A stretch of 64,000 nucleotides of DNA, taken from contig NC_049982.1 of the NCBI RefSeq assembly GCF_000003815.2, positions 1,445,192-1,509,191 of the forward strand, given 5' to 3'. The translations under genes and the position numbers were made by a program. The notes beneath the pieces are model-generated. The model was not told the origin of the DNA and did not search any database. It was given only the letters and a program-made list of their open reading frames with translations. Within the stretch, counting starts at the first letter, position 1. Every line of letters starts with the position of its first letter. Source of the DNA: Branchiostoma floridae. Its lineage: Eukaryota > Chordata > Leptocardii > Amphioxiformes > Branchiostomatidae. This document shows, piece by piece, positions 49,301 to 62,170 of this stretch.

Positions 49301-52300
49301 AGTGCACAACGTAAATTCACGCCCTGCCAGCGAAATTCACAATGCCCCCGTCCGGCAGAACGCGTGATGAAGATTTACTCTGCATTACCGACGCCGTTCT
49401 TTCATGGACGTGAAAATGGACGTCAGACCGCCCATAAATCTGACATTGACCGCACGACGTTGATGTATCGGGTCGGCAACACCCCTGTATGGTGTGGCGT
49501 GATGTAGCACTGGCAGGGATACTTTAGAAAGCCAAAAATGTCACATTGCTCCTGGATACTGACACTTCAATTTTCTAAGTGCAGTTCTATACTTTAGTAC
49601 TTTATTTCCTGAAGGTGGTCATCATGACATCACGTAAAGCGACATGGTGAAGTAAAAGACAGCATAGAAGAAATCATGCGATGGAACTAATGCTTAATTT
49701 GATATTATGCAAGTCGAAACCTTTCAGTAATTTGAATTTACCTTGCACAGAAGAATGAAAAAGTCAGATTGCAATATTGTGGAAAACGTATTGTTTCAAA
49801 TCTTCTATTCTCGCTTTGCAACTAGAAGGATATTGAGTTACGTGAATGACGCCATTTGAAAGATATTTGAAAGACTAAGTTGACATTGTTATTGACATAT
49901 CTGGCAACAGTTGCAAGATATACAAGATTTGTGTCATTTTCAAAACTTAAAACCAGAGTCTCAGTACGTCCGCGGATTAAGTTTCTGATGACCGGGACCT
50001 CCAAAAGCGTTTCGTCCGACTGAACGCTCATCAGGCCTGCGGGGCATCTCCTAGGGGGTCCTGCCTGAGCTAAGCTCACTTTCCGTGCTTGGCGAGGGTA
50101 CAGACTTTAGTTTTAAGCCGGTGTTAACGGAGTGTTAAAGTATATCCACACAATCGCGCAATCTTCAGTTTAGGGATGGCAACGGCGCGCGCATTGGTTT
50201 GCGGGTTCAACACTTCCCCAACGCTATAAAAGAACTTCACATCATCATAACGCATCACAAAACACAATCCTTAAAAAATCACAGGTTGCGTAATCACAGT
50301 TTCAAGAGAAAAGGGAAAAATAGCAGCAACATCAAAGAGAAAGTCTTGACTGAGTAGACACAACAAATCTGTATCGTTTTTCGCCATTTCACTTATTACT
50401 TGTCATCTTTGTTTATACAATATTACAAGTCGCTCTACTGAACAGAATTGAATACACCCAAAGTGCTGTAAAGACTTTATTGATTACAGGTCAGTAAACA
50501 CTTTTGATGAGAAAACTAGTCTATTTATTTTTCGCATTATATCTAAATCATTACCAACCCGCTGTGAACATCAGTTTACATTAAGGCTATTGATGTCAAT
50601 GAAACTAGAAACGACTTTTTTCAACGAAGAAAGTTACAGGCCATTATGTTTTTTTGTCGTAATCCTATTTTGCAAGTCAATTGCAGCGCCTATACTTCAA
50701 AAGCTACAAAAACTTTCAGAAACCTACTCGAAACATTTTTCCTGGTCTCTTTCGTTTGCATCACTTAACCAATATATAATTAAGGATCAAATGAAATTCT
50801 TAAAGACATTCATTCTGTGTGTAAGATCTCGATGAGGTTGGTTGTTAGGCCTGATACCGCGGTGAAGAAAAGGCGGCGCGTAGAAAGTTTCTCTTTAAGG
50901 TCCCGGCGATCTTATCAGCTCATTCCGGTGGACATAATCGGTGTAAAAACGCTAAGGGGATTACCGACCGCCGAGATCAGCGCGTCTTCGGACCCACCGA
51001 CGGGGAAAATTGAATTTTAAAAGCGGCTCATCCTACCCGCGCGGCTACACCGGGCGTTCCACGACGAGATGGCGGGGAAAGTTGGCTTTCTCCCCGCACG
51101 GCCCTGCAGGGCGTTCCGCTGCGAGTTGGCGGGCATAGCGGCACAGGGTTCGGGGAGATTGCGCTGTGAAGGCAGGCAGAGTTTTGAAAATACAGCATCC
51201 ACGCCGGGTTGGTACCAACACCACCGGCGCCTTTGATCGGGCTTGTTGCCACGGCAACGGATGATGACGTTGTCATGATTGACACTTTATGCATACGTGC
51301 GCTTCGAACTTATCCAACAGCAACACCGAGGGAAACTGTTCAGGCAGCTCTGCCGGACTGTGCGGTTGTGCGCGCTGGAAATGTCAGGCGCTAGGCGTGC
51401 CGGACTGCACACAGAAGCGGGCGGTAACCCCCCGAACCCGCAGGCCATGGGGTGTTTAACGGCGGCTTTTGGGCGGAAAGTGTCGCCCCGAGCGCCGGGC
51501 AACACAAAGGGACCGCCCGACAATAGCTGGGATAAGCCCCGGCTTCAAAAATCATTAGCCAGGGATCCGCGAACCGAGTCCCAACTAATTTCTGAGGGAT
51601 CGCGCTGTGTAAATATTTCGGGATGACATGCGCCACTGCGGCATGTTGAAACTGGAAACTTGCATGGATTCCTTCCTCATGTAAAACGTTAGCTTACACA
51701 TCTCCCAGTCTAAACATGCTTGATCAATATTGCCATTCTTAAGGAGTTTGTTTTCTTAAATAAACGTCCAGCTTTTGAACACGTATGGGAATCTTCGAAA
51801 ACAATAGCTAAAGTTAAGTTCTCTGTAATGACTAGAAGCCGTGTTCTTTGGGTGCAATTGTGTTCACTCGAAAACCTTGGTAGATCTCTCGACCGATTAG
51901 CCACGCACAATGGACACTATATGGGTAATTAAGCTCGACTTGTCTGCCGGCTTCGACCTCTGACCTCTCTCACTTCGTCATCCGGGGCCCCGAACCTCCA
52001 GGGCGCATGTGTGAACTGACAGACCAACAAAGGAAGGACAATAAGACGATTCACGTAGATGATTATCGAGTTTTTCGCCGATAAAAATCTCAGAAACGTT
52101 CCCGATGGGAAAAAATAACATTTCTGCCGTCTTTCCTCGCCAATACGGGGCTAAGTCTTTCTCAGGATTCCAAGAAACATTCAATTTTGATCAGTTTTTC
52201 TGGCATTTGGCTAGGCTGGCTGAATGCCAATGCAAGTGGTAACATTATTCAGTTAAGTAGGAAAACGAACGAGGAATCTAATAGTAAATTTTTTTTTTTC

Positions 52301-53390
52301 AAATCGAGCCTCTTATTAACGCATTTTCTTAAAGTTTGCTGAAACAAGCAAAAAACCTACCGCCGTATCTCAGTCTACCGTCCGACCTTCTTATACACGC
52401 GACGCGCCTCAGGCGGAATCCCCCATTACTGCAGCGGCGTCCCTTTGAATCGCTCCGTCCATTCTGCTAGTAACTACCGAGAAAATGGATTACTTTGTCT
52501 CCCTCAGCCCCTCATTTTCGGCAGAGAGGAGCCGACATCTAGGGCATAATTACGGGATATACCGGGGGGACCTCCTACTGGGAGATGGAATCAACTTTAA
52601 AATGGACCTCTTTTTTAAGAATTTGTTTCATTCTGCACAACGTATTTATATGAGACAGTTCTATCTAAAAAAAGCCAATGGTGCACGATTTACCATAATG
52701 TTTCCCAACTCGACGTGACGAGAATGCACAGTTACGACGGTAAGTTTTAAATTACTAAATAAGAAGCAAACGCTTCTTGCTTCACAGCGGGGTTTGTCTC
52801 GATGTTTAATAACAAAGTCCCAGGTGAAAAATGTACTGTAGAACATTGCAATAAAAAGTGACAAGTTTAAAGCTTGACAACTTGCGACAGAGAGCGACTA
52901 GACAACTAGCGACAAAGATGAATGCAGATAGATAAAAACAACCAATTAAATGTTTCCACGTCGACAAGAATTCTGAAAGACGTCTCAAAAGTTTTAAGAA
53001 ATTTGTCCGACCGACTGCCCGCCGTCTGAGTGATTTATTGGGGTGTTTATTTTGTTTGTTTGTTTGTGAATTATTTCAGTGTTGGATATTTGTTTACATC
53101 ATTTTAACTTTCTGCCCGAATCAACGAGAGTCTGACTTGTGTGCTCTAGGCTAACATATGTAGACAGGAACTGAACAGTACGAAAGTTAATGAAGACAGA
53201 AGAAACAAGTACAACTAGTAGTTGAATAAATCAACTTTAGGAAGCCGTTTTTTGGATATGGAACTTTTTACTTCTACTTAAAGTGGGTTTGCTTCTTTTA
53301 CGTGGTAGAGATATGGCTGTCTTAAATTGCAAATTTGGGACGTCCCTTATGAAAGTTAGGTACGTCTTTAGAAAGGGCACAGCGTTGGGC
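49301..53390. other. Pax6 intron 3, middle part
   Basis: No gene was recognised. A CpG-rich island spans 50860-51640, where many overlapping ORFs (to 115 codons) reflect composition. It contains GGGGATTACCG and TGATGACGTTGTCATGATTG. A second GC-rich patch lies at 52370-52460. Elsewhere the sequence is AT-rich. Confidence 0.45.
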
Positions 53391-53462
53391 GTATTGGAGG
53401 ATTCGAACCCAGGACCTCTGGGTTTTGTGCACTCTACAACTCGGAGGCCACGCGACGCCACA
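53391..53462 (-). pseudogene. tRNA-like sequence (SINE head or tRNA pseudogene)
   Basis: Read on the minus strand there is GGCGT at the start pairing with ACGCC at the end, an A-box-like TGGCCTCCGAGTTGTAGAG and a good B box, GGGTTCGAATCC, at the expected distance. The T stem and lower acceptor stem contain mismatches, so it is not a sound tRNA. A tRNA-derived SINE is the likeliest source. Confidence 0.45.
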
Positions 53463-55079
53463 TTTATCTTGTACGGAGTTTGAAAATCATGATTCCTCCA
53501 TTCAAACTTCTGTTGAACATTTCTTCACGGCTCGGAGACGTGACCCTTGACCTTTGCGTGCGGAACCCCTGAGTTCGGGCCCACCCTCCCCATAAGGCGC
53601 CATTGTCTCTGCCCATTCCGTGTCTGTTTGTGCCGCAGGGGGCGACTTGTTTACTCGTACCGTCAGGTCTTATTGCCTCCAAACAAAAGGAGTGAAATAA
53701 AACACGCACTGAAACACGGCGACATGTGGAGGAAAAGTATCTCTTTAAACTCTGGGAAGCGCCAGGGAAGTAAAGTTTTGATACTGTAGACGAGACACTT
53801 TTTGCCTTATTAAAAAGAAAATTATGTCTAATTGGCGATGCTCCAAGGTTGTGCAATTTTATGGGCGAACGAATATCTTTTGATCGTTTTAGTTCTACTA
53901 TCAAATATTATGTGGGGCCTACGAGACACCGAAACCGCAGTTTTATACAAGATTATTGAAGATAAGTCTTTAAGGAATTGTCCTTCTCGGATAGGGTCGC
54001 AGTATCTGAGATTGAGAACCTTTTCCGCACAGGGAGCGATCTTTCTTCAAAGGGGGTGCCGCCGGCCCTACCTGGCGCAAAGGTGAGGGGTTCATGGGAA
54101 GGTCCGGACCCCGCCGCGGGAACGTCGGTTTTTACCGGCTCCTATTCTCCTCACCTGCCAATCACTGTCAATCACGCGGCCCCCTTTTGGCGATGACCTT
54201 TCTGCCGGCGCGAGGTTTACGTGCTGGCGATGGTTAATCACCTCGCTGCTCGGCCGAAACAAAGCTCGCATTGTCCCCCCTGACAAGATAAATGCTTATC
54301 TCTCAACCAGTCATTTCACTTCGGCGAGGTTCAAAGTCGGCGAGAAGAACAATCATAAAAAAAACAAGACGTCTGGTTATTGAGTCCTTGACTTTTATTG
54401 ACGGGACAAAAGTACAGAGACGGTCGAGATAAGATCTTGATGAGTTTTATGTACAGTGAAAAACGGCTTAGGTGTGAAATTAACTTAAGACAGGAAAACT
54501 GTAATAACTTCGCGAGTTAGGACGCTCACAAGTAACTAGCAGTGAGTTGGATTATGCTAACCGACTTATTTTGGCTCTCAGTCGGCTCAACTGGTTCTCA
54601 TGTCAGGGCATTGCGGTAATGTTTATATAAAAGATATTAAAACAGGTTTCCTTGCACGGGTCATTATATCCTAGGTTGAAAAAAATATTCCTTTTTATTT
54701 GTATTTATTAGAATACTAGCAGGCTTCGCATCGGTATTAATTCAGCATAATAAGTTTCGTGTAAACACAGTATAGCAGACAACATTTACTGAAGCAAACT
54801 TGAAACTATCGTCTGAGTCAGAGGCCAGGATTAACAGAGGTCAGGGCAAAACTTTTATATCACAACAAAACGTCAGAGAACACGATTCCTGCATATTTCT
54901 GACTCTCGTGGACAGTGTTTGAGCAGTCGAGTTCACACAGCTAGGCATGACGCTATCGTGCTCATCTCTGACTCCTCAACACGACACGATTCCCGCAAAC
55001 TGTGGCCAATAACGCACATCAGATCACCTTACAGATAAACGCGCCAACTGTCTAAGAAATGATGGATGACTCTGTCGTC
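53463..55079. other. Pax6 intron 3, no gene seen
   Basis: The 146-codon minus-strand ORF at 53464-53904 has no recognisable domain. TTTATTGACGGGACAAAAGT at 54391 repeats the retroelement phrase seen at 42133. The remainder is ordinary AT-rich intron with a GC-richer part at 54050-54270. Confidence 0.45.
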
Positions 55080-57350
55080 CCCCCGGATTTCCCAAATCTC
55101 GTCTGATTTTCCACCTCGCTCGGCCACCATTTTCGGCGGGAAATGAGCCAGAAGGAAACAGCGTCCAGAATCTTGGTCAATTGTGGTGTGGAGTGGCAAG
55201 ATTTCCCGCCACCTGTCCGCGGATGATGTATGGCTTCTCTTCGACTCCGCTTCCTCAGCCTTGTTCGATTTTACGCGCGGGTCGGTCCGCCATTTTGCGC
55301 GGCAAATGAGCGGGAATAAACCATGTCAGCCCACCGCGGTAAGTGTCGTCTGGAATCAACCCCCCGCAATTCCGCCTGAGACCAAGTGGCGGGAAACTGT
55401 GTCAGGCCGTCAGAAGTGCCGTCTGACATTCGTAGATTCCATAGTAATCATGCCACCGTACCACTTGTGCCATACGGTGTTTTTCGCCACACGTTCTGAC
55501 TGACAAGAATTGGCGGGAAACTGAGTGAGGCTGCCTAAAAAGTCGTCCGATTTTCGACGATAGTCGACTTTGTCTACCATGTCAACGCATGCCTGTCTGG
55601 GAGGCGGTGGCAGGAAACTATGTCAGTGACTGTGTCCTCTAGAATTTTCAGCACACTTTCTGTCAAAGCAGATTTAGCTGCAAAACTGACGAACCCAGTC
55701 GTCAGAACTGTCATTTACATGGGACGTGGAAAAATNNNNNNNNNNNNNNNNNNNNNNNNNNNNNNNNNNNNNNNNNNNNNNNNNNNNNNNNNNNNNNNNN
55801 NNNNNNNNNNNNNNNNNNNNNNNNNNNNNNNNNNNNNNNNNNNNNNNNNNNNNNNNNNNNNNNNNNNNNNNNNNNNNNNNNNNNNNNNNNNNNNNNNNNN
55901 NNNNNNNNNNNNNNNNNNNNNNNNNNNNNNNNNNNNNNNNNNNNNNNNNNNNNNNNNNNNNNNNNNNNNNNNNNNNNNNNNNNNNNNNNNNNNNNNNNNN
56001 NNNNNNNNNNNNNNNNNNNNNNNNNNNNNNNNNNNNNNNNAATCTTGACGCAACGACTTGTCAGTCGAAATAAAGTCAATAGCAACCTTCCAGTTGCTGA
56101 GGCTCTACTCAAGATATTACTGGTTTTCATTGAGATTATCTGAAATAGACTCATGTACCTAACTCGCCCTACAATTTTCCTTTAGTTTCTTCTTTTTATC
56201 TCGTGTCGTGTGAACACTAATCCCTTCCAAAAATGCAAAGTTTTAAAAACATATCTATATTCGTCAGTAAACTGAGAGGATTTATCTAGAGCAGCTCAAG
56301 TTAGACAAATCCGTTGTGTTTGTAAACATATCGCCATTTTGGAGGCTATTGACCTTGCTTGAGAAGCCGCCATTTTTTTTGCCTGCCGAGGCGGAAGGAT
56401 CCCTGCCTGTAGAGTTTGGTGATGAGGTCGATGTGGCGGCGTTAGACACTAGGCACTCGGTTTAATGATTTTCCCTCAAATTATGCATGCATTTTGTTAC
56501 TTTGCTACTTCACTTTCTTAAACAGCAGTCGGACTATGCAAAGTACAAATCGTTTCCTTGTTTTAGACTCAGACATGCAACGAAAACTGAAGTCATTTTT
56601 CTTTTTTTTTTAATGAGAAAAGTGTTGGAGTAGTACTGACTTGCAAATGAAATCCTATGTTGTCACAAATACAATGCCAATGCAGACTAAAAACCACGTC
56701 AACACCTATGTGGCGACTTGGCGGGACAAATTGGCGGGAATTAACCTGGTTCACTGCGGCGGTTTTAAGACATCAGAAGTGTTTTCTGATATTTTCGAAG
56801 CTGTTGACACATCAATGTACTCATTCAGACTCACTCTTCCATTTCAAGTAATCTCGATGTATAGATCTTCGGGGCTAAAGTCGCATAGGTTTCTGACGAG
56901 GCCCTTCGATCTGTTCCTTGTCAGGCTTTAGAAGTTGAATGTGTAGATAGACCTTGGGCCCAGTCAAAATACGTCGCAGAGTGGCCTCCAAAGATCTGCT
57001 TAGAGATTACGGTGTGTTCGCATGGTGGCGGATCCTGTCAAGTATGATGTATGGTTTCTCACTACGGTCTGCCGCGCACTAAGACGACTACATGCTGGAT
57101 TTTCCACCCCAAAACGCCCACCGTTTGTGCGTACCAAATGAGCGGAGAAATCACTTATCGCGGGTTTCCCTAAAGAGGCAGTTGTAATTGTAAGTGTCCT
57201 GATCGGGGGACCTGTCTGCCGATGATGGATCGGTACCGGCACGCCTCAGGTCCGCCGCCGGCGCGAAGCCGCCTCCCAGCCGCCGAGCAGATTTTCTGCC
57301 CCGCTCACCCCGATACTTTACGCACCTAATGACCGGGAAGATTTTCACAC
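55080..57350. repeat. Degenerate repeat field with E2F-like GGCGGGAA motifs
   Basis: GGCGGGAA or its complement occurs at 55135, 55203, 55388, 55512 and 56733, with GGCGGGAC at 56720. They sit inside loosely repeated blocks that also contain AATGAGC, GTGTCAGGC and GATGATGTATGG-TTCTC (55217, 57038). Spacing is irregular (about 70-190 bp). TTTSSCGC is the E2F/DP core. The block seems to be an old, decayed tandem repeat. Confidence 0.5.
55736..56040. other. Assembly gap (305 N)
   Basis: Unsequenced bases inside Pax6 intron 3 and inside the degenerate repeat field, which may explain the assembly failure. Confidence 1.
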
Positions 57351-59816
57351 ACCCAGTGTAACTGTTACTTAAGAAACTAAGGGGATTATTTAAACGAAAG
57401 TTGTTGGATGCCATCTGAAACGCCTGGTTCAAAAATCTGTCCAGTTACGTATACGTTCATGAATAAGTGTTACGTTGCGTATCTTATTACCTGGATGTCC
57501 CACCGTCATAAAGCCACACACAATATTGTTGCAGCACCGGGTCGCAGAGATAGAGTCCAATCGTTGCAAAATAGGCATATGCTGTTATGGTTATGTTATG
57601 TTAGAGTTGTTTGAGACTTAGAAAAAGGAATGCTAAAATGACAAGCTGGAGTATAGCAGGTTTTCCCGTAAGTATATATACTGTTTCAGTTGCAACTGAG
57701 CTTTTGCCCATTTGGATGCATACTTAACTCCAACACCTTTTCATCTCATCGACAAGTTAATTTCAATTACAATAATGACTTAGATTTCTATAGTATCTCC
57801 TTTTCGTTTTTTTATCATCGGCATGTTTTCTATGGCCAGTCTTGTTAAATGATAAAAATGTTGTCTGCAGTTTCATATCCCACCGGGCTATTGAACTTTT
57901 CTTATTAGATTGCTTGTTGAATTTGAAAAACCAGACGCATACAAATCTGAGTCAGCAAATTATCATTCATACCAGACGATGCAGAAAGTACGAACAAAGT
58001 TCAAAACGATAAACATCGGCGCGAAACTGTCTTTATTTAGCCGCACCCACACCGAACATTTGTGGCCGCTCACCGAGCGTACCTTTAAAGGTCGCGGGGT
58101 CAGAGGTCGCGCAGTAACGCCCAGACCAGTTAGTGCTGATGACTTGGCAAAAACGGCCGTCTCCGCTTTAAAAGTTTTGAACAAAAGAAAGGAAGACAAA
58201 ATGCAAGAAAACAATCAGTGACATCCTAAAGCAGCGGCCTTGACTTTGTTAGGCGCAGAGTGCGACAAGACAATCCCTTAACATACATACATATTTCTTA
58301 CTCTGAAACGTACACTAAGTTCAACTTTCAATATTCTCTATGGTCAGTATTCTTTACCTGTCATGTGTAAACTCTACCGTCTTTTAAAAGCGAATGATGT
58401 TGAGAAAATTGAGCTCCTTTCGAATTCTGTTCAGCTTGTGGAAACAATTTCACACGGGCTGTCTTGGATTGTCCAGAATCAAGTTAACTTTGATTAACTC
58501 CTACCATCCGTGACTAAAGACGTAGGTAATTATTTAGTCATACTAACACCGCTCAAGGAAACATCTTGGATCTTCTTTTCTGTCCTCTGCAGACAACTCC
58601 AAAATATTAATGTTTGTGCAGACTTTTCTAATAGATACCAATCGCTTCAATAATGACTAAACATCATCCTACCAGTCTTAAGGGACTTAGTTAATCATCA
58701 TATTCTCAGTTTATATCTTTGATTCTTCATGTGTTGTTTTTGCTTCAGTGCTTTGCCTACTTGTTATTTTGTTATCTTGTTTTGTTCTCTTGTATTTATC
58801 TATCCATGTATTTGTATTCTTTTGCGGTGGTGGCATGAATGTAAGTCACGACTTGAGTGTGCCGTCACCATGTCTTGTAAATATATGTTGCAAAAATAAA
58901 AAAAGGAAACATCTGATCAATATTTTCTTACTGCGCAACAAACGCTTTTACTTTCACAGAGGCGAGCGGGTTTGCCTAACTGTGAAACATACCTGGTAGC
59001 CTCGTAGCGCCACCTAGCGATTTTGAAACGAATGTGACTGAAAACCAACTACCCCTTCAAAACGCGTCCCTTGTTACCCATGAGTGGATTCCTTTTGTCT
59101 TATTACCAAAGAACTAGTAATTTTGATAAAGTCTTGACTTATTGATGTGTTGATAATTTACTACGTGGCTAGATGCTCATTAATTTACGGCATTGATAAA
59201 ACTCAAGTTTGGCTTTCTTATTGTGTGTAATTGAAATATGACTATCATGATATGCAATAATGCGGTGCTGTAGTTGTTGACCCCTGCCCTTTGCCCTTTG
59301 ATCCAGGTGACGGGAAACTTGCATCCCAGATTTTGACCCTGCACGGATATCAAGGTTAGAGCACTGAAGACTACACCGCACACAAACTGCGCATGTCACA
59401 GAAGACGCCATTTTGAAAGAAAAAAAATCATTTGACCCCTAGGTCAATGTCAAATAAGTTTATCCAAGACAAATTCCTTGAAAACTAAACCTGATATGAC
59501 ATTGACAAACAGTTCAAAGTCAAATATCAGTTTTCCAACATGGCGTCTTCTCTGATTTGTGCCGTAAAGGCAATCACACATCTATTAGATATGACGTGGG
59601 GTGTACGTTCAGCACCTATAGAAATATTGGTTATTGAAGCCAAACGTAAATTTTCTTTAAAACTTTGAGAGCTTTCCAGATCCAATAAGTTCATATCCAG
59701 ACAGATAATATACTACTCCTACACCTCTTACTTACTCCTTTAACGCTATGCCCGTATATGTAAACTGCTTTTTTCTCTTAATAAAATTATGCTCTTTTTT
59801 GTGTGTTTTTATTTAG
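57351..59816. other. Pax6 intron 3, last part
   Basis: No gene was recognised. ORFs are below 105 codons. It contains a CTCF-core-like site (59007-59019), a DR1-like TGCCCTTTGCCCT near 59286 and an inverted TGACC-CCTA-GGTCA near 59434. Confidence 0.45.
59007..59019 (-). promoter_or_regulatory. CTCF-core-like site
   Basis: The minus strand reads CGCTAGGTGGCGC, a full match to the AG(G/A)(G/T)GGC(G/A)(G/C) core with two of the flanking bases also agreeing. It is 800 bp upstream of exon 4. Binding is not shown. Confidence 0.3.
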
Positions 59817-59936
59817 ACCAAGGCGACGGCAGCAACGACGATTCGGATGAGGCTCAGGCCCGCTTGCGGCTAAAGAGAAAACTGCAGCGGAACAGGACGT
59901 CATTCACACAGGAACAGATAGAAGCACTGGAGAAAG
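59817..59936 (+). CDS. Pax6: Pax6 exon 4: acidic linker end and homeodomain residues 1-18
   Basis: This 120-bp exon follows a 13.2-kb intron. With the carried-over G it encodes [20 protein letters not shown], a short acidic stretch then a basic one, and then [18 protein letters not shown]. The latter is homeodomain residues 1-18, including the N-terminal arm that contacts the minor groove and most of helix 1. The acidic Ser-Asp-Glu-Ala-Gln block directly before the homeodomain is a Pax6 hallmark. The acceptor is TTATTTAG at 59816 and the donor is AAAG|GTAAAG at 59937. The donor interrupts the Glu codon at homeodomain position 19, the same place as in vertebrate Pax6. In vertebrates the linker upstream of this block is longer and alternatively spliced; nothing comparable was recognised in the long intron. 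Confidence 0.97.
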
Positions 59937-60001
59937 GTAAAGTCTGGCTGTCTTGAAAATTACCTTTCAACTGTTCAAAACAAATCCTTTAGAAATATCA
60001 T

Positions 60002-60497
60002 TACGAAACTAAGAATTAGTGCCCACTCCCTACAAATCGAAAAGGGTAGACATCACAACACACCAGCCACTCGGAGAGACTGTGTCCAACATGCCATGAT
60101 AATATTGAAAATGAAACCCACTTTATAATGGATTGTCCAACTTATGATAGAGAGAGACAAAAAATGTTACAGTCTATCAAATGCAAATCTGATACTATGT
60201 TACCACCTACCAAGACAGAAATGTTCAATATGTTACTATCATGTCCTGCTGATATATCTGCCTATGTCGGTCAATTTATATATAACTCATTTAAAAAACG
60301 TGACAATATTATACTATCATGAACCAGCACATAATGATAGCCTGATTGTAAATATTATATACCATGTGTAAAATAGATTAGTCTCTTGGATTTTTAGATA
60401 CTAGTAACTCATGTAGTGTTCTGTTCTGTATGTATTGTATGTTCAAGTTGCCAAACACTGTATCCTCTACAGTTGTCGTGCAATAAAGTTATATAAG
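60002..60497 (+). mobile_element. 3' remnant of a non-LTR retrotransposon in Pax6 intron 4
   Basis: The translation from 60002 reads TKLRISAHSLQIEKGRHHNT. After a one-base frame change near 60070 it continues SERLCPTCHDNIENETHFIM and DCPTYDRERQKML. This Cys-X2-Cys ... His-X4-Cys pattern is the zinc-knuckle-like C-terminus found after the reverse transcriptase domain of many animal LINE polyproteins. The ORF continues to a stop at 60320, followed by an AT-rich 3' UTR with AATAAA at 60483. Only the 3' end is present, as expected for 5' truncation. The frame change shows it is a dead copy. It lies in the same orientation as Pax6, so its polyadenylation signal could act within the intron. The clade cannot be named without a search. 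Confidence 0.75.
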
Positions 60498-60824
60498 TTC
60501 TAGTTTTCTAACCAGATAGAAAAAGGCCGCAGCTATAGTTCAAGAATAATATGTGTACTAAACCGAATAACAATATATACACTAAGAAATAACATTCCCT
60601 TAGATAAGAAACGTTCAAGGTATGTACAGATTTAAGAAAGAAACCACGGGGCTCCGCTTAGTTAGAAGCGCCATCAGGCAACTTGCGTAAAACAAAAATA
60701 AATTCCACATTTACATCTGCGTTGCTTGCTTCATTGTTGACTGTCCCAAGTCAATGAAGCATGCAGTCCATTGACATTCTAGTTTAACCCGAGGAGCTTG
60801 TAATGACCAACAACCTTTCCCCTG

Positions 60825-61340
<516 letters not shown>

Positions 61341-61427
61341 TGATATATCTCCCATCGAAGTGCCCAACCTCCAAACACAAGTCTTTCGATAACTCATTTT
61401 AATACAGCTAGTGAAATCCATTTCCAC

Positions 61428-61772
61428 CTGACTACATTATGACGTGGTAGTCACGACGTTTCCTAGTGACTTTATTTATAGCCAAAGTAAAGTGGCTACA
61501 AAGCCCACAAACGTGGTGTTTTTTTACCTGTCTTTCAGACTACATTATGGCAATGACAATGACAATGGCAATGACAATGACAATGATCTTTATTGCATAT
61601 TCCTGCCCAACATGGGCTAAATGCATTGGGTTGGATAACTTTAAGTATACGTGAAACATGTTACGTCTTATATCATCTAAAATCTACATAGATAGTTACG
61701 ACGTTTCTCGGTAAAATTATGGCCAAAGTAAAGTTGCTAAGCTTACGTCGCGTTTCTCACCTGCCGTTTCAG
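61428..61772 (+). repeat. Diverged duplication of the exon 6 acceptor region, split by a retroelement tail
   Basis: The segment 61428-61540 (GACTACATTATG, then GACGTTTC, then GCCAAAGTAAAGTGGCTA, then ACCTGTCTTTCAG) resembles the segment ending at the exon 6 acceptor (GACTACATTATGG at 61538, GACGTTTC near 61700, GCCAAAGTAAAGTTGCTA near 61725, ACCTGCCGTTTCAG at 61772). The decoy acceptor ends at 61538. Unlike the other arrays, the bases after it are not exon-like. The second unit has been interrupted at 61550-61690 by a microsatellite-tailed retroelement end. I read this as an old tandem duplication of the branch-point and acceptor region. Confidence 0.55.
61547..61690 (-). mobile_element. Retroelement 3' tail with (GACAAT)-type microsatellite
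   Basis: A short array of CAATGACAATGG-type hexamers (61547-61588) runs straight into CTTTATTGCATATTCC. Read on the minus strand, this gives an AATAAA signal followed by a simple repeat, the usual 3' end of a LINE or SINE with a microsatellite tail. No coding remnant is visible. It lies between two halves of a duplicated acceptor region, so it inserted after that duplication. Confidence 0.5.
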
Positions 61773-61999
61773 GTCTGGTTTTCCAACAGACGAGCAAAAT
61801 GGCGGCGAGAGGAGAAGCTGAGAAACCAGCGTCGTTCCCAGGACAGCGACAGCTCGTCCCCAAGCCGGATACCCATCAGCTCCAGCTTCAGCACGGCCAC
61901 CATGTACCAGCCCATCGCGCCCCCTAGCGCCCCCGTCATGTCCCGCAGCAGCCACGCCGGCCTGACTGACAGCTACTCCTCCCTGCCACCGGTCCCAAG
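61773..61999 (+). CDS. Pax6: Pax6 exon 6: homeodomain residues 47-60 and start of the activation region
   Basis: This 227-bp exon starts [14 protein letters not shown], the DNA-recognition helix of the homeodomain. Ser is at position 50 and Asn at the invariant position 51. Ser50 is the signature of Pax-type homeodomains and sets their preferred dimer spacing. The exon continues KLRNQRR and then [20 protein letters not shown], the conserved start of the Pax6 proline/serine/threonine-rich transactivation region, and ends near [11 protein letters not shown]. The acceptor is GCCGTTTCAG at 61772 and the donor is AAG|GTGGGA at 62000. The last two bases complete a Ser codon with exon 7. Vertebrates have an intron inside the equivalent stretch; here the two parts are fused in one exon. 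Confidence 0.97.
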
Positions 62000-62045
62000 G
62001 TGGGAAAAGTGCGTCACCGTTTCCTTACTACAAACCGTGCCTCCG

Positions 62046-62170
62046 TGTCTGTTTGTTTGTCTGTTTGTTTGTTTGTTTGTTTGTTTATTAGGAAACTCCA
62101 TTAGTTGGATACATCAAACTAGTCTTCCTGGAGCCCTCTACATACAGTCCAACAAAACACATTACAATAA
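62046..62170 (-). mobile_element. Retroelement 3' end with (AAAC)n tail
   Basis: A GTTT run at 62046-62087 is followed by TTATTAGGAAACTCC. On the minus strand this reads as a unique sequence, an AATAA-type signal and then an AAAC simple-repeat tail, the usual structure of a non-LTR element end. The unique part to about 62170 has no coding content. It sits in the short intron between exons 6 and 7, opposite to Pax6 transcription. Confidence 0.45.

Noticed and set aside
53464-53904. 146-codon minus-strand ORF
   Set aside because: No domain seen and it overlaps + strand ORFs of similar quality; probably chance.
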